NCBI RefSeq assembly: GCF_003206135.1
Contig: NZ_PZJT01000006.1
Location: 193,250 to 257,249, forward strand
Reading direction: 5' to 3'
Origin: Salinicola salarius
GTDB taxonomy: Bacteria > Pseudomonadota > Gammaproteobacteria > Pseudomonadales > Halomonadaceae
DNA length: 64,000 bases
Shown: positions 28,464 through 40,680 of the stretch, piece after piece
Position numbering within the stretch: the first letter of the stretch is position 1
How the letters are laid out: the number at the start of each line of letters is the position of its first letter
The notes under the pieces: model-generated
Told to the model about the DNA's origin: nothing
Databases searched by the model: none
Seen by the model: the letters and a program-made list of their open reading frames with translations, nothing else
Made by a program: the position numbers and the translations under genes

Positions 28464-31364
28464 ATGCCCACCGAGACTCGACCGTTAACCGACCTGGCCA
28501 ATCACGCCGACTTTCTTCAGCGCCACAATGGTCCTGCGCCCAGCGATATCAGCGAGATGCTCAAGACGCTCGATATGCCATCGCTGAAGACACTGATCGA
28601 TCGAACCATACCCAAGGGGATTCGTCTCGAAGGCGATCTGGACCTGGATGGTCCGCGCGGAGAATCAGAGGCGCTGGACTATCTGCGGGGTCTGGCACGG
28701 CAGAACAAGGTGTTCAAGAGTTACATCGGCCAAGGCTACTATCCGACGCATCTCCCGGCGGTGATCCAGCGCAACGTGCTGGAGAACCCGGGCTGGTATA
28801 CTGCCTATACACCCTACCAGCCGGAAATTGCCCAGGGGCGTCTCGAAGGGCTGCTCAACTTCCAGCAGATGGTAATGGACCTGACCGGCATGGCCATCGC
28901 CAACGCCTCGCTGCTCGATGAAGCGACGGCGGCTGCCGAGGCGATGGCGCTGTGCCGGCGTGCGAACAAGAAGCACAAGAGCCAGCGCTTCTTCGTGGCG
29001 GACAACGTGCTGCCGCAGACCCTGGACGTCCTGCGCACGCGCGCGGCCTACCTGGGCTTCGAACTGGTCGTGGCCCCTGCGCCCCGGCTCGCCGAGGAAG
29101 ACGTGTTCGGCGCCCTGCTGCAATACCCGGGTGTCGACGGCGATATCGGTGACATCGAAGGCATCGTTGCCGAGGCGCGCTCGCGCCAGATCATGACCTG
29201 CGTGGCGGCGGATCTGATGAGCCTGGTCATGCTCAAGGAGCCAGGCGCCATGGGTGTCGATATCGTGCTGGGCAATTCCCAGCGGTTCGGCGTCCCCATG
29301 GGCTACGGCGGCCCACATGCAGCCTTCTTTGCAACCAGCGAGGCGCTCAAGCGTTCGCTGCCGGGCCGCGTCATCGGTGTCTCCAAGGATAGCCGTGGAC
29401 GCCCGGCGCTGCGTATGGCGATGCAGACACGCGAGCAGCACATCCGCCGCGAAAAGGCCACGTCCAACATCTGTACCGCGCAGGCGCTGCTGGCGAACAT
29501 CGCGGGCTTCTACGCCGTCTACCATGGTGCCGAGGGTCTCCGCACCATCGCCGGCCGCATTCACCGCCTGACCACGCTGCTGGCGTCGGGTCTCGAACGC
29601 CATGGCATCACCCTCAAGCACGACAGCTGGTTCGATACTCTGACATTGACCGGCGTGGACAGTCATCGCATCCAGGGACGCGCCCTGACCCACGAGATCA
29701 ATCTTCGTTACCCCGCCGACGGCGAGGTCGGCGTGAGTCTCAACGAAACCACCACCGCCGCCGACCTGGCGGCACTGTTCGACGTGCTGATCGGCGAAGA
29801 GCATGGTTTGTCGGTGAGCGAGCTCGACCGGGAGGCCGTCGAGCGCGGCGCCAGCGGGATTCCGACCGCCTACCGTCGCGACAGCGAGTTTCTCCAGCAT
29901 CCCAATTTCCAGCGTTTCCGCAGCGAGACCGAAATGCTGCGCTATCTCAAGCGGCTGGAAAATCGCGACCTGTCGCTCACGCACGCGATGATCCCGCTGG
30001 GTTCATGCACCATGAAGCTGAACGCCACCAGCGAAATGATTCCGATCACCTGGCCGGAATTCGCCAACATTCATCCGTTCGCGCCCAGCGAACAGACGTC
30101 CGGCTACCGCCAGATGATCACCGAGCTCAGCGATTTCCTGATCGAGATCACCGGCTACGACAGCATCTCGATGCAGCCGAACTCCGGCGCCCAGGGTGAG
30201 TACGCCGGGCTGGTCGCCATTCGCCGCTACCAGGCCGCCATCGGCGAAGGTCATCGCGATATCTGCCTGATTCCCAGCTCGGCGCATGGCACCAACCCCG
30301 CTTCTGCCGCGATGGCGCAGATGAAAGTCGTCGTCGTCGAATGCGATCGGGACGGCAACATCGACATGGCCGATCTCGAGGCCAAGGCTACCCGGCACCG
30401 CGACAATCTCTCCGCGATCATGCTGACCTATCCCTCGACCCATGGCGTGTTCGAGGAGAATATCCGCCAGGCCTGTCAGCTCATTCACGACAACGGCGGC
30501 CAGGTCTACATCGACGGAGCCAACATGAACGCCCAGGTCGGCCTGTGCCGCCCCGGGGACTATGGCGGCGACGTCTCGCACCTCAATCTGCACAAGACGT
30601 TCTGCATTCCGCATGGCGGCGGCGGCCCGGGCATGGGTCCGATCGGCGTCAAGGGGCATCTGGCCCCCCATTTGCCCAATCACGTCGTGACCCCGCAGGA
30701 AGGGATCGAGAAGGACTCGGGCGCCGTCTCGGCTGCCGCTTTCGGCAGCGCTTCGATCCTGCCAATCTCCTGGGCGTACATCAAGATGATGGGCGCTCGT
30801 GGTCTGCGCGAAGCGACCGAGTTGGCCATCCTCAATGCCAACTACATCGCCAAGCGGCTGGCGCCGCACTATCCGGTGCTCTACCAGGCCGCCAATGGCA
30901 CGGTCGCTCACGAGTGCATTCTCGACATGCGTCCGCTCAAGGCGACGTCGGGTATCAGCGAAGAGGATATCGCCAAGCGCCTGATGGACTACGGCTTCCA
31001 CGCCCCGACGATGTCCTTCCCGGTTGCCGGGACACTGATGGTCGAGCCGACCGAATCCGAATCCCGCTACGAGCTCGATCGCTTCTGCGATGCCATGATC
31101 GCCATCCGTGAAGAGATCGCGCGAGTCGAGTCCGGCGAATGGCCGAAGGATTCGAACCCGCTGGTGATGGCGCCCCATACCATGGCGGATATCACCGAGG
31201 AGAGCTGGGAGCGCCCCTACTCCCGCGAGCGGGCGGTCTTCCCCACGGAAGCCGTGCGCGATGCCAAGTACTGGCCGGCCGTCAATCGTGTCGACAACGT
31301 CTTCGGCGACCGCAACCTGATCTGCAGCTGCCCGCCGATCGATGCCTACCGCGATGCGTCATAG
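28464..31364 (+). CDS. gcvP: Glycine dehydrogenase (decarboxylating), P protein
   Basis: PLP-dependent decarboxylase of the glycine cleavage complex (966 aa, single-chain type). The PLP Lys is K711 in [18 protein letters not shown]. Other landmarks are [12 protein letters not shown] near residue 89, MPLG-type segment [18 protein letters not shown], and [12 protein letters not shown] near 686. With gcvH and gcvT it converts glycine to CO2, ammonia and methylene-THF. The lipoamide dehydrogenase (L protein) is not in the window. Confidence 0.97.
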   Translation: MPTETRPLTDLANHADFLQRHNGPAPSDISEMLKTLDMPSLKTLIDRTIPKGIRLEGDLDLDGPRGESEALDYLRGLARQNKVFKSYIGQGYYPTHLPAVIQRNVLENPGWYTAYTPYQPEIAQGRLEGLLNFQQMVMDLTGMAIANASLLDEATAAAEAMALCRRANKKHKSQRFFVADNVLPQTLDVLRTRAAYLGFELVVAPAPRLAEEDVFGALLQYPGVDGDIGDIEGIVAEARSRQIMTCVAADLMSLVMLKEPGAMGVDIVLGNSQRFGVPMGYGGPHAAFFATSEALKRSLPGRVIGVSKDSRGRPALRMAMQTREQHIRREKATSNICTAQALLANIAGFYAVYHGAEGLRTIAGRIHRLTTLLASGLERHGITLKHDSWFDTLTLTGVDSHRIQGRALTHEINLRYPADGEVGVSLNETTTAADLAALFDVLIGEEHGLSVSELDREAVERGASGIPTAYRRDSEFLQHPNFQRFRSETEMLRYLKRLENRDLSLTHAMIPLGSCTMKLNATSEMIPITWPEFANIHPFAPSEQTSGYRQMITELSDFLIEITGYDSISMQPNSGAQGEYAGLVAIRRYQAAIGEGHRDICLIPSSAHGTNPASAAMAQMKVVVVECDRDGNIDMADLEAKATRHRDNLSAIMLTYPSTHGVFEENIRQACQLIHDNGGQVYIDGANMNAQVGLCRPGDYGGDVSHLNLHKTFCIPHGGGGPGMGPIGVKGHLAPHLPNHVVTPQEGIEKDSGAVSAAAFGSASILPISWAYIKMMGARGLREATELAILNANYIAKRLAPHYPVLYQAANGTVAHECILDMRPLKATSGISEEDIAKRLMDYGFHAPTMSFPVAGTLMVEPTESESRYELDRFCDAMIAIREEIARVESGEWPKDSNPLVMAPHTMADITEESWERPYSRERAVFPTEAVRDAKYWPAVNRVDNVFGDRNLICSCPPIDAYRDAS

Positions 31365-31393
31365 ATTGACGCTGCATTAGCAAAAACCAGAAC

Positions 31394-31412
31394 GGCCGCT
31401 CGATGAGCGGCC
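31394..31412. terminator. Hairpin between gcvP and LysR gene
   Basis: GGCCGCTC (31394-31401) pairs with GAGCGGCC (31405-31412) across GAT. It lies between convergent genes and has only a weak T-run; the A-rich left flank would favour the - strand. Confidence 0.5.
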
Positions 31413-31469
31413 ATTCTCGATCCAACGAATATCCGGTAGACGACGCACCGAGTGAGCGCGCCGCAGCTA

Positions 31470-32405
31470 TCAGACCTCTTCGCTTCCCGTCGTTTCCAGC
31501 GTGGGAAGATCACTGTAGCCGTAGAGAGCATTGAGACGCTGCTGGCGAAACGACTCCAGCAACTGGCGATAGCGTTTGGGCAGCTCGACATCCGTCCGCG
31601 ATACCAGGTGCAGTGTCTCGTAGACCGGCTGCGACAATGTCATCTCCTTGACCTGGCGCTGCCATGGCGAGGTTTCCAGTACGGGCCGGGAAACCACCGT
31701 GAATCCCAGCCCACGGGCCACCGCATCCAGCACCTGGCCCACTTCGTTGGTGAAACCCTGGCGCGGGAAATGGCTCATGCTGCGAAATTCGCTGCCGAAG
31801 TTGCTCCGCAGCAGGAGACTCGCATTGGTATTGCCATCGTTGTAATTGACGAACCCCAACGCCAGCAGCTCACTGAAAGTGGTTCCCGTGAAATCCGCCG
31901 GAACCACCAGACACAGGGGCTCCTGGTGCCAGGCCTCGAAGGTCAGATCGGGCTGCTTGCTGATTTCGGTGACGATGCCAACGTCGTAGCGCCCCGCCAC
32001 CACGTCATGGGCAATTTCATGGTTGAACGCAAAACTGTAGTTGACCGTCAACCCGGGATGCATCTGCTGATAACCCAACAGGAACGGATAGAACATCAGG
32101 CCGACGCTACCCGGAGAGGCGATCCGACACTCGCCGCTGTCCGGAGAGTCGTCATCCAGCGAATGGCGGAAATGTTCGTGCTCGGCAAACAGCTTGACCG
32201 CATAGTCGTAGGCCCGACGGCCGGGATCGGTCAACGAGAAACGGCGGCCGTGACGATTGAGCAGGGAGCGTCCGAGATACTCCTCGAGCTTGCGCACATG
32301 CTGGCTGACGCCTGGCTGGGTCATGTCGAGTTTGCGCGCGGTCTGGGTAAAGCTACCCGTCTCGACGAGCATCATGTAAGTACGGAAATACTGGGCGTTG
32401 AACAT
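31470..32405 (-). CDS. LysR-family transcriptional regulator
   Basis: Standard LysR protein (about 311 aa). The N-terminal HTH shows FRTYMMLVETGSFTQTARKL and MTQPGVSQHVRKLEEYLG, followed by a periplasmic-binding-protein-like effector domain. The ATG at 32405 fits the usual start; a GTG at 32420 is in frame and neither has a good ribosome-binding site. It is convergent with gcvP and divergent from the yfcL gene, so its target cannot be inferred. Confidence 0.85.
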   Translation of the reverse strand: MFNAQYFRTYMMLVETGSFTQTARKLDMTQPGVSQHVRKLEEYLGRSLLNRHGRRFSLTDPGRRAYDYAVKLFAEHEHFRHSLDDDSPDSGECRIASPGSVGLMFYPFLLGYQQMHPGLTVNYSFAFNHEIAHDVVAGRYDVGIVTEISKQPDLTFEAWHQEPLCLVVPADFTGTTFSELLALGFVNYNDGNTNASLLLRSNFGSEFRSMSHFPRQGFTNEVGQVLDAVARGLGFTVVSRPVLETSPWQRQVKEMTLSQPVYETLHLVSRTDVELPKRYRQLLESFRQQRLNALYGYSDLPTLETTGSEEV

Positions 32406-32684
32406 GGGAATTCGAACCACTCAAGCTGTACGGCAGTTAAAGCGCTTCGACCCGGAATGCGCCGCAGACCGCATTTCGATAACGCCTAGTTGTCAGATAT
32501 GAACTTTCCAATCATACCAATTTATAGGAAAAACCGCACCTGTTAACCACCTCAACCACTGCCCGACCACGGTCGTCGACACGTAGCACTGTTTGCCAGC
32601 CGCCCCCGACACACCCAGCCCCACTGCGACGACCAGCCGCTCATGTTAGCATTGGCAAGCTCCCACTCAGGATTGAAGAACCCT

Positions 32685-32972
32685 ATGTCTGATCCCTTTG
32701 CGCAGCGCGCCAAGGCCGTGCAGCAAACGCTACTCGTGATGGAAGAAAATGCCGATGACAGCGAGCTTTTCGCCCTAGGCTACATGATTCCGCAAATCGG
32801 CCTGGTACAGGAAATGGCCGAATACGATCCGGCTGAAGTCGAGGCCGAAGATTTCGATGCGACCTACTGGCAGTGGCTGGAGAGCACGTTCGCCCAGGAC
32901 AACATGAGCGAAGCCGATCAAGAGCAGATCGCCTCTCTCTGGCAGACCGCCGCCGCACGCGCCGCTCTTTGA
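32685..32972 (+). CDS. YfcL-family protein
   Basis: Small acidic protein (95 aa) of the YfcL family, function unknown. The stretch ADDSELFALGYMIPQIGLVQ corresponds to the conserved DDELFASGYLRGH of E. coli YfcL as I recall it. The ATG at 32685 gives the family length. The PpnN gene starts 34 bases downstream, so the two are likely co-transcribed. Confidence 0.75.
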   Translation: MSDPFAQRAKAVQQTLLVMEENADDSELFALGYMIPQIGLVQEMAEYDPAEVEAEDFDATYWQWLESTFAQDNMSEADQEQIASLWQTAAARAAL

Positions 32973-33006
32973 ATGACCGATATCTACTTCCATGAGGATG
33001 CCGTCC

Positions 33007-34371
33007 ATGCCTGAGACGCTATCAACCATCGTTTCCCCCGAGGGTAGTCTCGAGGTGCTGTCTCAATCCGAAGTCAATCGACTGCGGGACACGTCGACGA
33101 GCGGCCTTCACGATCTGGTCAGACGCTGCGCGCTGGCGATTCTCAATTGCGACACGCCCACCGACGATGGCCTGGCGGTGATGGAAGCCTATCAGGATTT
33201 CGACATCGAGGTTCTGCAGCAGGATCGCGGTATCCGACTCAAGCTCTCCAATGCCCCGGCCTGCGCGTTCGTCGACGGACGCATGATTCGCGGCGTGCGG
33301 GAACAGCTCTCCGCAGTGCTGAGAGACATCGTCTACGTCTACAACGAGATCCAGAACAATCCCAAGTTCGACCTGGAAACCAACGAGGGATCGACCAACG
33401 CCGTCTTTCACATCCTGCGTAACGCCAGCACCCTGCGCACGGCCCAGGAACCAAGCATGGTGGTGTGCTGGGGCGGGCACTCGATCACCCGCGAAGAGTA
33501 TGACTACACCAAGGCCGTGGGTTACCACATGGGCCTGCGCGGGCTGGATATCTGCACCGGCTGCGGCCCGGGGGCCATGAAAGGCCCGATGAAGGGCGCC
33601 AACCTCGCCCACGCCAAGCAGCGTCGCAAGGACAGCCGCTACCTGGGCATATCCGAACCCGGCATCATTGCCGCCGAATCGCCCAACCCGATCGTCAATG
33701 AACTGGTCATCATGCCGGACATCGAGAAACGTCTCGAAGCTTTCGTGCGTATCGGCCATGGCATCGTGGTATTCCCGGGCGGTGTGGGCACGGCGGAAGA
33801 GATCCTCTATCTGCTCGGCATTCTGATGCACCCGAAGAACCGCGACATCCCTTTCCCGGTCATCTTTACCGGGCCGGAAAGCGCGCGGGCCTATTTCCAG
33901 CGTATCGACGAATTCCTGCGTTATACCCTGGGGGAAGACGTGGGCCGATATTATCGTATCGTGGTAGACGATCCGGTCACGGTGTCTCGCCTGATGCGTG
34001 ACGGCATCCAGGAAGTCGCCGAATTCCGTCGCCAACAGAACGATGCGTTCTACTTCAACTGGCGGCTGAATATCGAGCGCGGATTCCAGGAGCCCTTCGA
34101 GCCGACTCACGAGGCCATGGCAGCACTGGCGCTTCACCATGACCAGCCCAACCACATCCTGGCCGCCAATCTGCGTCGCGCGTTCTCGGGAATCGTTGCC
34201 GGCAACGTCAAGGAACCCGGCATCCGCGCCATCGCAGCCCGTGGCCCCTTTCGGCTGCATGCAGAGCCTGAACTGATGTCCCGCCTGGATGCACTGTTGA
34301 CGTCATTCGTCGCCCAGGGCCGCATGAAGCTGCCCGGCAAAGAATACGTGCCCTGCTACACCCTTGGCTAA
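33007..34371 (+). CDS. ppnN: Pyrimidine/purine nucleotide 5'-monophosphate nucleosidase
   Basis: LOG-like enzyme (454 aa, the same length as E. coli PpnN/YgdH) that splits nucleoside monophosphates into base and ribose-5-phosphate. In E. coli it binds (p)ppGpp. The LOG motifs are CTGCGPGAMKGPMKGAN and FPGGVGTAEE. The core NELVIMPDIEKRLEAFVRI is nearly as in E. coli. GAGG lies nine bases before the ATG at 33007, favouring it over ATGs at 32992 and 32998. Confidence 0.93.
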   Translation: MPETLSTIVSPEGSLEVLSQSEVNRLRDTSTSGLHDLVRRCALAILNCDTPTDDGLAVMEAYQDFDIEVLQQDRGIRLKLSNAPACAFVDGRMIRGVREQLSAVLRDIVYVYNEIQNNPKFDLETNEGSTNAVFHILRNASTLRTAQEPSMVVCWGGHSITREEYDYTKAVGYHMGLRGLDICTGCGPGAMKGPMKGANLAHAKQRRKDSRYLGISEPGIIAAESPNPIVNELVIMPDIEKRLEAFVRIGHGIVVFPGGVGTAEEILYLLGILMHPKNRDIPFPVIFTGPESARAYFQRIDEFLRYTLGEDVGRYYRIVVDDPVTVSRLMRDGIQEVAEFRRQQNDAFYFNWRLNIERGFQEPFEPTHEAMAALALHHDQPNHILAANLRRAFSGIVAGNVKEPGIRAIAARGPFRLHAEPELMSRLDALLTSFVAQGRMKLPGKEYVPCYTLG

Positions 34372-34440
34372 GCGCAACGATTCGCTGGGCCGCTGACGCA
34401 AAGCGCGGCGTTTGGAAGTCGGAAACGGTGGATCTTGGAG

Positions 34441-34476
34441 ACGAAGACGGCGGGCCAATTGGCCCGCCGTCTTCGT
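34441..34476. terminator. 36-base perfect palindrome after ppnN
   Basis: Positions 34441-34456 are the exact reverse complement of 34461-34476, with AATT at the centre. As RNA this is a very stable 16-bp hairpin, 69 bases past the ppnN stop. It lacks a clean T-run, so it may be a bidirectional terminator or an mRNA 3'-end stabiliser. Confidence 0.6.
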
Positions 34477-34575
34477 TGATCGAGAAGTCTAGAGCAAGAA
34501 CTCCTGTTGAACTTCACGCATGTATCAGGCAGACGGGTCTAGCATCAATCAAACTTGGCTCGATCAATCCGGTTC

Positions 34576-34992
34576 TCAGTGACGACGCCGCCAGATTCGA
34601 ACGACCACATGGAGCAGCAGACCCAGTGCCGCGCCTTGCGACAGGATGACCGCCCAATGATCGGCCGCCACGTCCGCCCAGTGCCAGGCGCCAATCAACA
34701 GGCAACCGATCAACAGACATCCACCCAGATGCTTGATCGCGGCGGGACAACGCTCCCGCTGTGCCGAGGCCATCAGTCGCCAGAATCCGATCAATGCCAC
34801 GACGATCGCGACCATCAGAATCGCGAGCAGGGCCAGGCGCGTCGTATCGTGCTGCAACCAGTAACGGGGCAGCGATACCAGCATGACCAGCCACAGGCCC
34901 AACAGCGTACTCCAGCGCGTGGCCGTCAACGTTCTGGCCGCAGCCGATGACTGCGGCTCCGTCACGTCGCGAGGCCTTCGGATTCTATCCAT
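34576..34992 (-). CDS. Small integral membrane protein (138 aa), unknown
   Basis: Four hydrophobic segments are seen (about residues 28-45, 54-72, 90-105 and 114-130), with a basic C-terminal tail. I recognise no family. The ATG at 34992 lies inside the end of mioC (31-base overlap), so translation is probably coupled to the flavodoxin. Composition matches the neighbours. Confidence 0.65.
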   Translation of the reverse strand: MDRIRRPRDVTEPQSSAAARTLTATRWSTLLGLWLVMLVSLPRYWLQHDTTRLALLAILMVAIVVALIGFWRLMASAQRERCPAAIKHLGGCLLIGCLLIGAWHWADVAADHWAVILSQGAALGLLLHVVVRIWRRRH

Positions 34993-35423
34993 GCTTCCAC
35001 CCAGGGAACGGCAGCATCATCTGCCATGAAAGTTTCCATTGCATCGATTTCGAGACGTTCGCCCAGACGTCGCCCACCCAGGTCGGCAAGCAGCTCGTCC
35101 AGCGCCCTACCGGAACCGCAGAAAGTGTCGCCATAGGAGCTGTCCCCCAAGGCGATCAGACCATAGCGCAGAGCAGCGAGACTCGGCGGCTGCGACTTCA
35201 ATTCACGCACGAAAGGGACGAAGTCGCCAGGAAAGTCGCCGCTCCCCGTGGTAGAGACGCAGAACAACGCCAGATCCGGCATGTCTTCGGTCAGGTCATT
35301 CACACTCGGCTGTTCGATGACGGACACGTCGTAACCCGCCTGCTCGAATAACGGCGAAACCTGTTCCGCGACATCCAGTGCACCACCATAAACGGTGCCG
35401 ACGAAAATTTTCAGCTTGGGCAT
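34962..35423 (-). CDS. mioC: MioC-like flavodoxin
   Basis: FMN-binding flavodoxin domain protein (153 aa). The phosphate loop is GTVYGGALDVAEQV near residues 9-22, followed by VSTTGSGDFPGDF near 57-69 and LGDSSYGDTFCGSG near 92-105. These three loops match MioC/short-chain flavodoxins. It donates electrons to redox enzymes; in E. coli MioC has been tied to biotin synthase. Unlike in E. coli it is not beside an oriC. Confidence 0.88.
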   Translation of the reverse strand: MPKLKIFVGTVYGGALDVAEQVSPLFEQAGYDVSVIEQPSVNDLTEDMPDLALFCVSTTGSGDFPGDFVPFVRELKSQPPSLAALRYGLIALGDSSYGDTFCGSGRALDELLADLGGRRLGERLEIDAMETFMADDAAVPWVEAWIESEGLAT

Positions 35424-35503
35424 AACACTCGGTCAGCGATGGATTTGCGCGGGAGCTTAGCACAGCTCGCCCTTGGGTCTCACGCGGCAAGGCCCCAAAC
35501 ACA

Positions 35504-35533
35504 ACCGCCCGCCAGTTTTCACTGGCAGGCGGT
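35504..35533 (-). terminator. Terminator after ihfA
   Basis: 35504-35516 pairs with 35521-35533 (13-base arms, one mismatch) across TTTC. The A-rich left flank (CCCCAAACACAA) gives a modest U-run for the - strand. It closes the thrS-to-ihfA block. Confidence 0.6.
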
Positions 35534-35553
35534 CGATGGGGCACGGGCGCGGC

Positions 35554-35862
35554 TCAGTCCTCTTGCAGCTCGCCGTCAAAGCTTTCCACTTTGGCCTTGA
35601 GCTTCTGGCCAGGGCGGAAAGTAACGACTCGCCGAGCGGAGATCGGAATCTCCTCTCCCGTCTTGGGATTACGTCCGGGCCGCTCCCGCTTGTCCCGCAA
35701 ATCGAAGTTGCCGAATCCGGACAGCTTCACCTGCTCATTCTCGCGCAGACAACCGCGAATTTCCTCGAAGAACGTTTCCACCATGTACTTGGCCTCCCGC
35801 TTGGAGAAACCCAGTTCGGCGTGAAGATGCTCCGCAAGCTCAGCTTTCGTCAGCGCTCCCAT
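35554..35862 (-). CDS. ihfA: Integration host factor subunit alpha
   Basis: DNA-bending nucleoid protein (102 aa), heterodimer with IhfB. The start [20 protein letters not shown] and the DNA-intercalating arm [19 protein letters not shown] are diagnostic. GGGAG lies six bases before the ATG at 35862. It follows pheT by 28 bases, the order found in E. coli. Confidence 0.96.
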   Translation of the reverse strand: MGALTKAELAEHLHAELGFSKREAKYMVETFFEEIRGCLRENEQVKLSGFGNFDLRDKRERPGRNPKTGEEIPISARRVVTFRPGQKLKAKVESFDGELQED

Positions 35863-35890
35863 GATCGCTCCCTTCGCGCAGGATGACAGA

Positions 35891-38272
35891 TCAACTTCGC
35901 AGTTTGGCACCGAAGCGCACTTGCGCGACTTCCACCACGTCTGCAATCAACTGATTGATTTCTTCATCGTTGAGAGTGCGCGAAGGATGCTGCCAGGTCA
36001 AGCCCAGGGCGACGCTCTTGTCACCATCGTCCACTCCTTTGCCCTGATACACGTCGAATAGCTGCCACTGCGTCAACCAGTCACCGGCCCGACTCCGAAT
36101 GGCATCGACCAGCGGCGCAATCTCGACCTCTTCCTTGACCACGAACGCCAGATCCCGACGCACCTCGGGATACCGGGACAGCGGCTTGAATTGCGGTATC
36201 GCTCCCTGGGTCAGCGCTGCCTGCTCCACTTCGAAGACGTAAACCTCGGGCTTGATATCGAGCTGGGCACGGATGCCGGGATGCAAGGCCCCCAACCATC
36301 CGACGACCTTGCCATCACGGCAGAGCTGTGCAGAACGCCCCGGATGCAGCGCGGGGTGCGTTGCGGCAACGAAAGTCCATTCATCGGCCTTTCCCCCCAA
36401 CGCGACCAAGCTTTCGAGATCGCCCTTCAGATCGTAGAAATCGACCGAGTCACGATGGGCAGACCAGCCTTCCACGTCTCGGGAGCCGCAAATCAGGCCA
36501 CCGAACATCGGCGTCTGAACCAGTTCGTCCAGCTCGCCCTGGAAAACCAGCCCGGCCTCGAACAGCCGCACGCGGTGCTGCTGACGGTTGAGATTATGCA
36601 TCAGCGCCTTGATCAACCCCGGAAAGAGGCTATGCCGCATCACCGACATGTCGCTGGAGATCGGGTTGGCCAGCGCCGGCGAAACTGCGTCCGGCGTGAT
36701 CAACGCCTGGAGATCCGGCGATACGAAACTGTAGGTCACGGCCTCCTGATAGCCGCGAGAAACCATGTGGCGACGCAGATGTCGCAGCGGCAGAGACGCC
36801 TCGTCGTCTGTCGTCAGGCCGAGACGCGCCTGCGGGCGACGTACCGGCAGCCGGTTATAACCGTGAATACGAGCAACTTCCTCGATCAGATCCTCTTCGA
36901 TGGAGACATCGAAACGCCAGCTCGGGATCTGCACATGCCAGCTCCGATCCGCCGCCGTGCTGGCCATTCCCAGCGACTGAAAGATGCGTTGGATCTCCTC
37001 GTCGGACAGACGAACGCCCAGGCAAGCGGACAGCCGCTCACGGCGAAGCTCGACATCCGGACGCCGAGGCAGGTGCGCCGGCTGCATTACCTCGGTAATG
37101 GGACCAGGAGAACCTCCAACGATGGCAATCAACAACTCGGTGGCCCGCTCCATGGCTGGACGCGTGATCTCCGGATCCACGCCGCGCTCGAAACGGTGCG
37201 AAGCATCCGTATGCAGCCCGAAATCGCGCGCCTTGCCAGCCACCGCAATCGGTGAAAAGTAAGCGGCTTCCAAAAACAGATTACGCGTCTCGCCGGTCAC
37301 CCCGGTCGCCTCGCCTCCCATCACACCCGCGATGGCCAGCGCACGATCCTGGTCGGCGATGACGAGCGTATCCTCGTTCAACACCACTTCCTGGCCGTCC
37401 AGCAGCGTAAGACGCTCATCGGCATTCGCCCGACGGACTTCGATCCCGCCCTTCAAGGCATCGAGATCGAAGGCATGCATCGGCTGCCCCAGTTCGAGCA
37501 TGACATAGTTGGTCACATCGACCGCCGGATCGATGCTGCGAATCCCGCTGCGACGCAGGCGCTCCTGCATCCACAATGGCGTACTCGCCGTGACGTCGAC
37601 ATCACGAATGATACGGCCCAGGTAGCGCGGGCACCGCTCTTCGTCACTCACAGCGACCGGGAACTGCGCATCATGGCGCGCCTCGACCGGGGCGATGCTC
37701 GGTTCGACGACCTGTGTTCCGGTCACGCAACCGACTTCCCGCGCCATGCCCCGCAGGCTGAGGCAGTCGCCGCGATTTGGGGTCAGGTCCACCTCGATGG
37801 TGTGGTCATCCAGTTGCAACCAGGTCCGGAAATCCTCACCGACAGGTGCGTCTTGCGGCAAGACATAAATTCCCTCCGAGCGCCCTTCTTCCAGGCCGAG
37901 TTCGGAGGCAGAACAGATCATCCCGCGAGATTCGACCCCACGCAGCTTGGCTTTCTTGATCTTGAAATTCTCGGGAAGCACTGCACCGACACGCGCGAAA
38001 GGCACCTTCTGGCCGATATCGACGTTAGGCGCACCGCAGACGACCTGAACCGGCTCCCCGGAACCGTCATCGACCTGGCAGACATTGAGCTTGTCCGCAT
38101 CGGGATGCTGAGATTTGGCGACGACCTCGGCCACGATAACGCCCTGAAAAATGGCACCGACCGGCTCGACGGCATCGACTTCCAGGCCCGCCATGGTAAT
38201 GGCGTCTGCCAGGGCCTGCGTATCGAGCGCCGGTGAAACCCATTCGCGCAGCCACGCTTCGGAAAACTTCAT
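35891..38272 (-). CDS. pheT: Phenylalanine-tRNA ligase beta subunit
   Basis: Large subunit (793 aa) of the alpha2-beta2 synthetase. Domain order is: N-terminal residues and an EMAP/tRNA-binding domain ([18 protein letters not shown] near residue 55), a B3/B4 editing domain, B5 ([15 protein letters not shown]), the catalytic-like core ([16 protein letters not shown]), and a C-terminal anticodon-binding FDX-ACB domain ([16 protein letters not shown]). It lies 28 bases after pheS. Confidence 0.97.
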   Translation of the reverse strand: MKFSEAWLREWVSPALDTQALADAITMAGLEVDAVEPVGAIFQGVIVAEVVAKSQHPDADKLNVCQVDDGSGEPVQVVCGAPNVDIGQKVPFARVGAVLPENFKIKKAKLRGVESRGMICSASELGLEEGRSEGIYVLPQDAPVGEDFRTWLQLDDHTIEVDLTPNRGDCLSLRGMAREVGCVTGTQVVEPSIAPVEARHDAQFPVAVSDEERCPRYLGRIIRDVDVTASTPLWMQERLRRSGIRSIDPAVDVTNYVMLELGQPMHAFDLDALKGGIEVRRANADERLTLLDGQEVVLNEDTLVIADQDRALAIAGVMGGEATGVTGETRNLFLEAAYFSPIAVAGKARDFGLHTDASHRFERGVDPEITRPAMERATELLIAIVGGSPGPITEVMQPAHLPRRPDVELRRERLSACLGVRLSDEEIQRIFQSLGMASTAADRSWHVQIPSWRFDVSIEEDLIEEVARIHGYNRLPVRRPQARLGLTTDDEASLPLRHLRRHMVSRGYQEAVTYSFVSPDLQALITPDAVSPALANPISSDMSVMRHSLFPGLIKALMHNLNRQQHRVRLFEAGLVFQGELDELVQTPMFGGLICGSRDVEGWSAHRDSVDFYDLKGDLESLVALGGKADEWTFVAATHPALHPGRSAQLCRDGKVVGWLGALHPGIRAQLDIKPEVYVFEVEQAALTQGAIPQFKPLSRYPEVRRDLAFVVKEEVEIAPLVDAIRSRAGDWLTQWQLFDVYQGKGVDDGDKSVALGLTWQHPSRTLNDEEINQLIADVVEVAQVRFGAKLRS

Positions 38273-38300
38273 CTTGATACTCCTTGACTGGGCGACGGAC

Positions 38301-39344
<1,044 letters not shown>

Positions 39345-39387
39345 TTACGCAGCGCCGTCGGTCACGAACGACGCGGCGATGCAGTAT

Positions 39388-39422
39388 AAAAAAACAGGGG
39401 AAGAGCAGCTGCTCTTCCCCTG
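39388..39422 (-). terminator. Strong terminator between rplT and pheS (possible attenuator)
   Basis: 39395-39408 is the exact reverse complement of 39409-39422, with seven A at 39388-39394 on the + strand (U7 in the transcript). In E. coli this place holds the pheM-dependent pheST attenuator. Here a short frame from 39441 (MSHVTYPGEEQLLFPCFF) runs through the hairpin, but no Phe-rich peptide precedes it. Confidence 0.9.
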
Positions 39423-39466
39423 GATAGGTCACATGACTCATCGCCCTCGCAGGGCAAAATGACCTG

Positions 39467-39817
39467 TTATGCAGCTTTGGCTTTCTCGACGATTGCCGCG
39501 AACGTCGCTTTCTCGTGAACGGCCAGATCAGCCAGCACCTTACGGTCGATTTCGATGCCGGCCTTTTTCAGACCTGCCACGAAACGGCTGTAGGACATGC
39601 CGTTGACACGAGCTGCCGCGTTGATACGCGTGATCCACAGAGCGCGGAACTGGCGCTTACGCTGGCGGCGGTCACGATAGGCATACTGACCGGCTTTGAT
39701 GACGGCCTGCTTGGCTACGCGGAAAACGCGCGAACGCGCACCATAGTAGCCCTTGGCCTGCTTCATGATCTTCTTGTGACGACGACGTGCGACGACACCA
39801 CGCTTGACGCGAGACAT
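39467..39817 (-). CDS. rplT: 50S ribosomal protein L20
   Basis: rRNA-binding protein of the large subunit (116 aa), starting [20 protein letters not shown], with [20 protein letters not shown] typical of L20. In E. coli L20 represses rpmI-rplT translation. It is 36 bases after rpmI. Confidence 0.98.
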   Translation of the reverse strand: MSRVKRGVVARRRHKKIMKQAKGYYGARSRVFRVAKQAVIKAGQYAYRDRRQRKRQFRALWITRINAAARVNGMSYSRFVAGLKKAGIEIDRKVLADLAVHEKATFAAIVEKAKAA

Positions 39818-39853
39818 AGTACTCTCCTGACGTTAAAAACTGACGACCAAGTG

Positions 39854-40048
39854 TTACAGGTTGGGCAGCATGCGGGTAACGAGCTGCTTGTCGGCAGCGT
39901 GTACCTGCTTCATCCCGCGCAACTGACGCTTACGCTTGGTAGACTTTTTGGTCAGGATGTGACTACGGAAAGACTGCTTGTGCTTGAAGCCGTTACCAGT
40001 CTTCTTGAAGCGCTTGGCAGCGCCGCTGTTGCTCTTGATTTTCGGCAT
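39854..40048 (-). CDS. rpmI: 50S ribosomal protein L35
   Basis: Small basic ribosomal protein (64 aa) with [20 protein letters not shown] and a [20 protein letters not shown] core. It lies between infC and rplT as in most Gammaproteobacteria, 92 bases after infC. Confidence 0.98.
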   Translation of the reverse strand: MPKIKSNSGAAKRFKKTGNGFKHKQSFRSHILTKKSTKRKRQLRGMKQVHAADKQLVTRMLPNL

Positions 40049-40140
40049 GGGAAAACTCCACTCCGCTCTTTTTTAGAAAACCCGAGGCCGAAAACGACGA
40101 GCGATGAAGCTCGTCGTTTCCCGTTCGACTTGCCCGCGGA

Positions 40141-40680
40141 TCACTTCTTCTTGGGCGCAAGAATCATGATCATCTGACGGCCTTCCATCTTGGGGAAGGA
40201 CTCGACAGCAGCCAGCTCTTCCAGGTCGGCGGCAATCCGTTCCATCAGTCGGCGACCGATGTCCTGGTGTGCCATTTCACGACCACGGAAGCGCAGGGTG
40301 ACCTTACCCTTGTCGCCACCTTCGAGGAAACGAATCAGGTTTTTCAACTTCACCTGATAATCGCCCTCGTCCGTGCCAGGACGGAATTTCACTTCCTTGA
40401 CCTGGATCTGTTTGGTTTTCTTCTTCTGAGCAGATTTCTGCTTTTTCTGCTCGAAGAGGAACTTGCCGTAGTCCATGATTTTACAGACGATAGGATCGGC
40501 ATTGGAAATCTGGACGAGATCCATACCGGCTTCCTCGGCGCGTTCGAGCGCCTCCTGCATGGGAACGACTCCCACCTGTTCACCCTCGGCATCGATAAGG
40601 CGAACTTCGTCTGCACGAATACGGTCGTTTATGGGCGCGCGCTTTTCCTGAGGGCGCCCGCGCTGATTATTACGCTTGAT
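40141..40680 (-). CDS. infC: Translation initiation factor IF-3 with AUC start codon
   Basis: Binds the 30S subunit and checks start codons (179 aa). Conserved parts are [32 protein letters not shown] and the end [13 protein letters not shown]. No ATG/GTG/TTG gives a full protein: reading back from the first Met-type codons, homology continues as [20 protein letters not shown] to an ATC at 40680. GGAG lies eight bases upstream of it and an in-frame stop 27 bases upstream. E. coli uses AUU here and regulates infC by its own start-codon proofreading, so the rare start fits autoregulation. Confidence 0.9.
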   Translation of the reverse strand: MKRNNQRGRPQEKRAPINDRIRADEVRLIDAEGEQVGVVPMQEALERAEEAGMDLVQISNADPIVCKIMDYGKFLFEQKKQKSAQKKKTKQIQVKEVKFRPGTDEGDYQVKLKNLIRFLEGGDKGKVTLRFRGREMAHQDIGRRLMERIAADLEELAAVESFPKMEGRQMIMILAPKKK

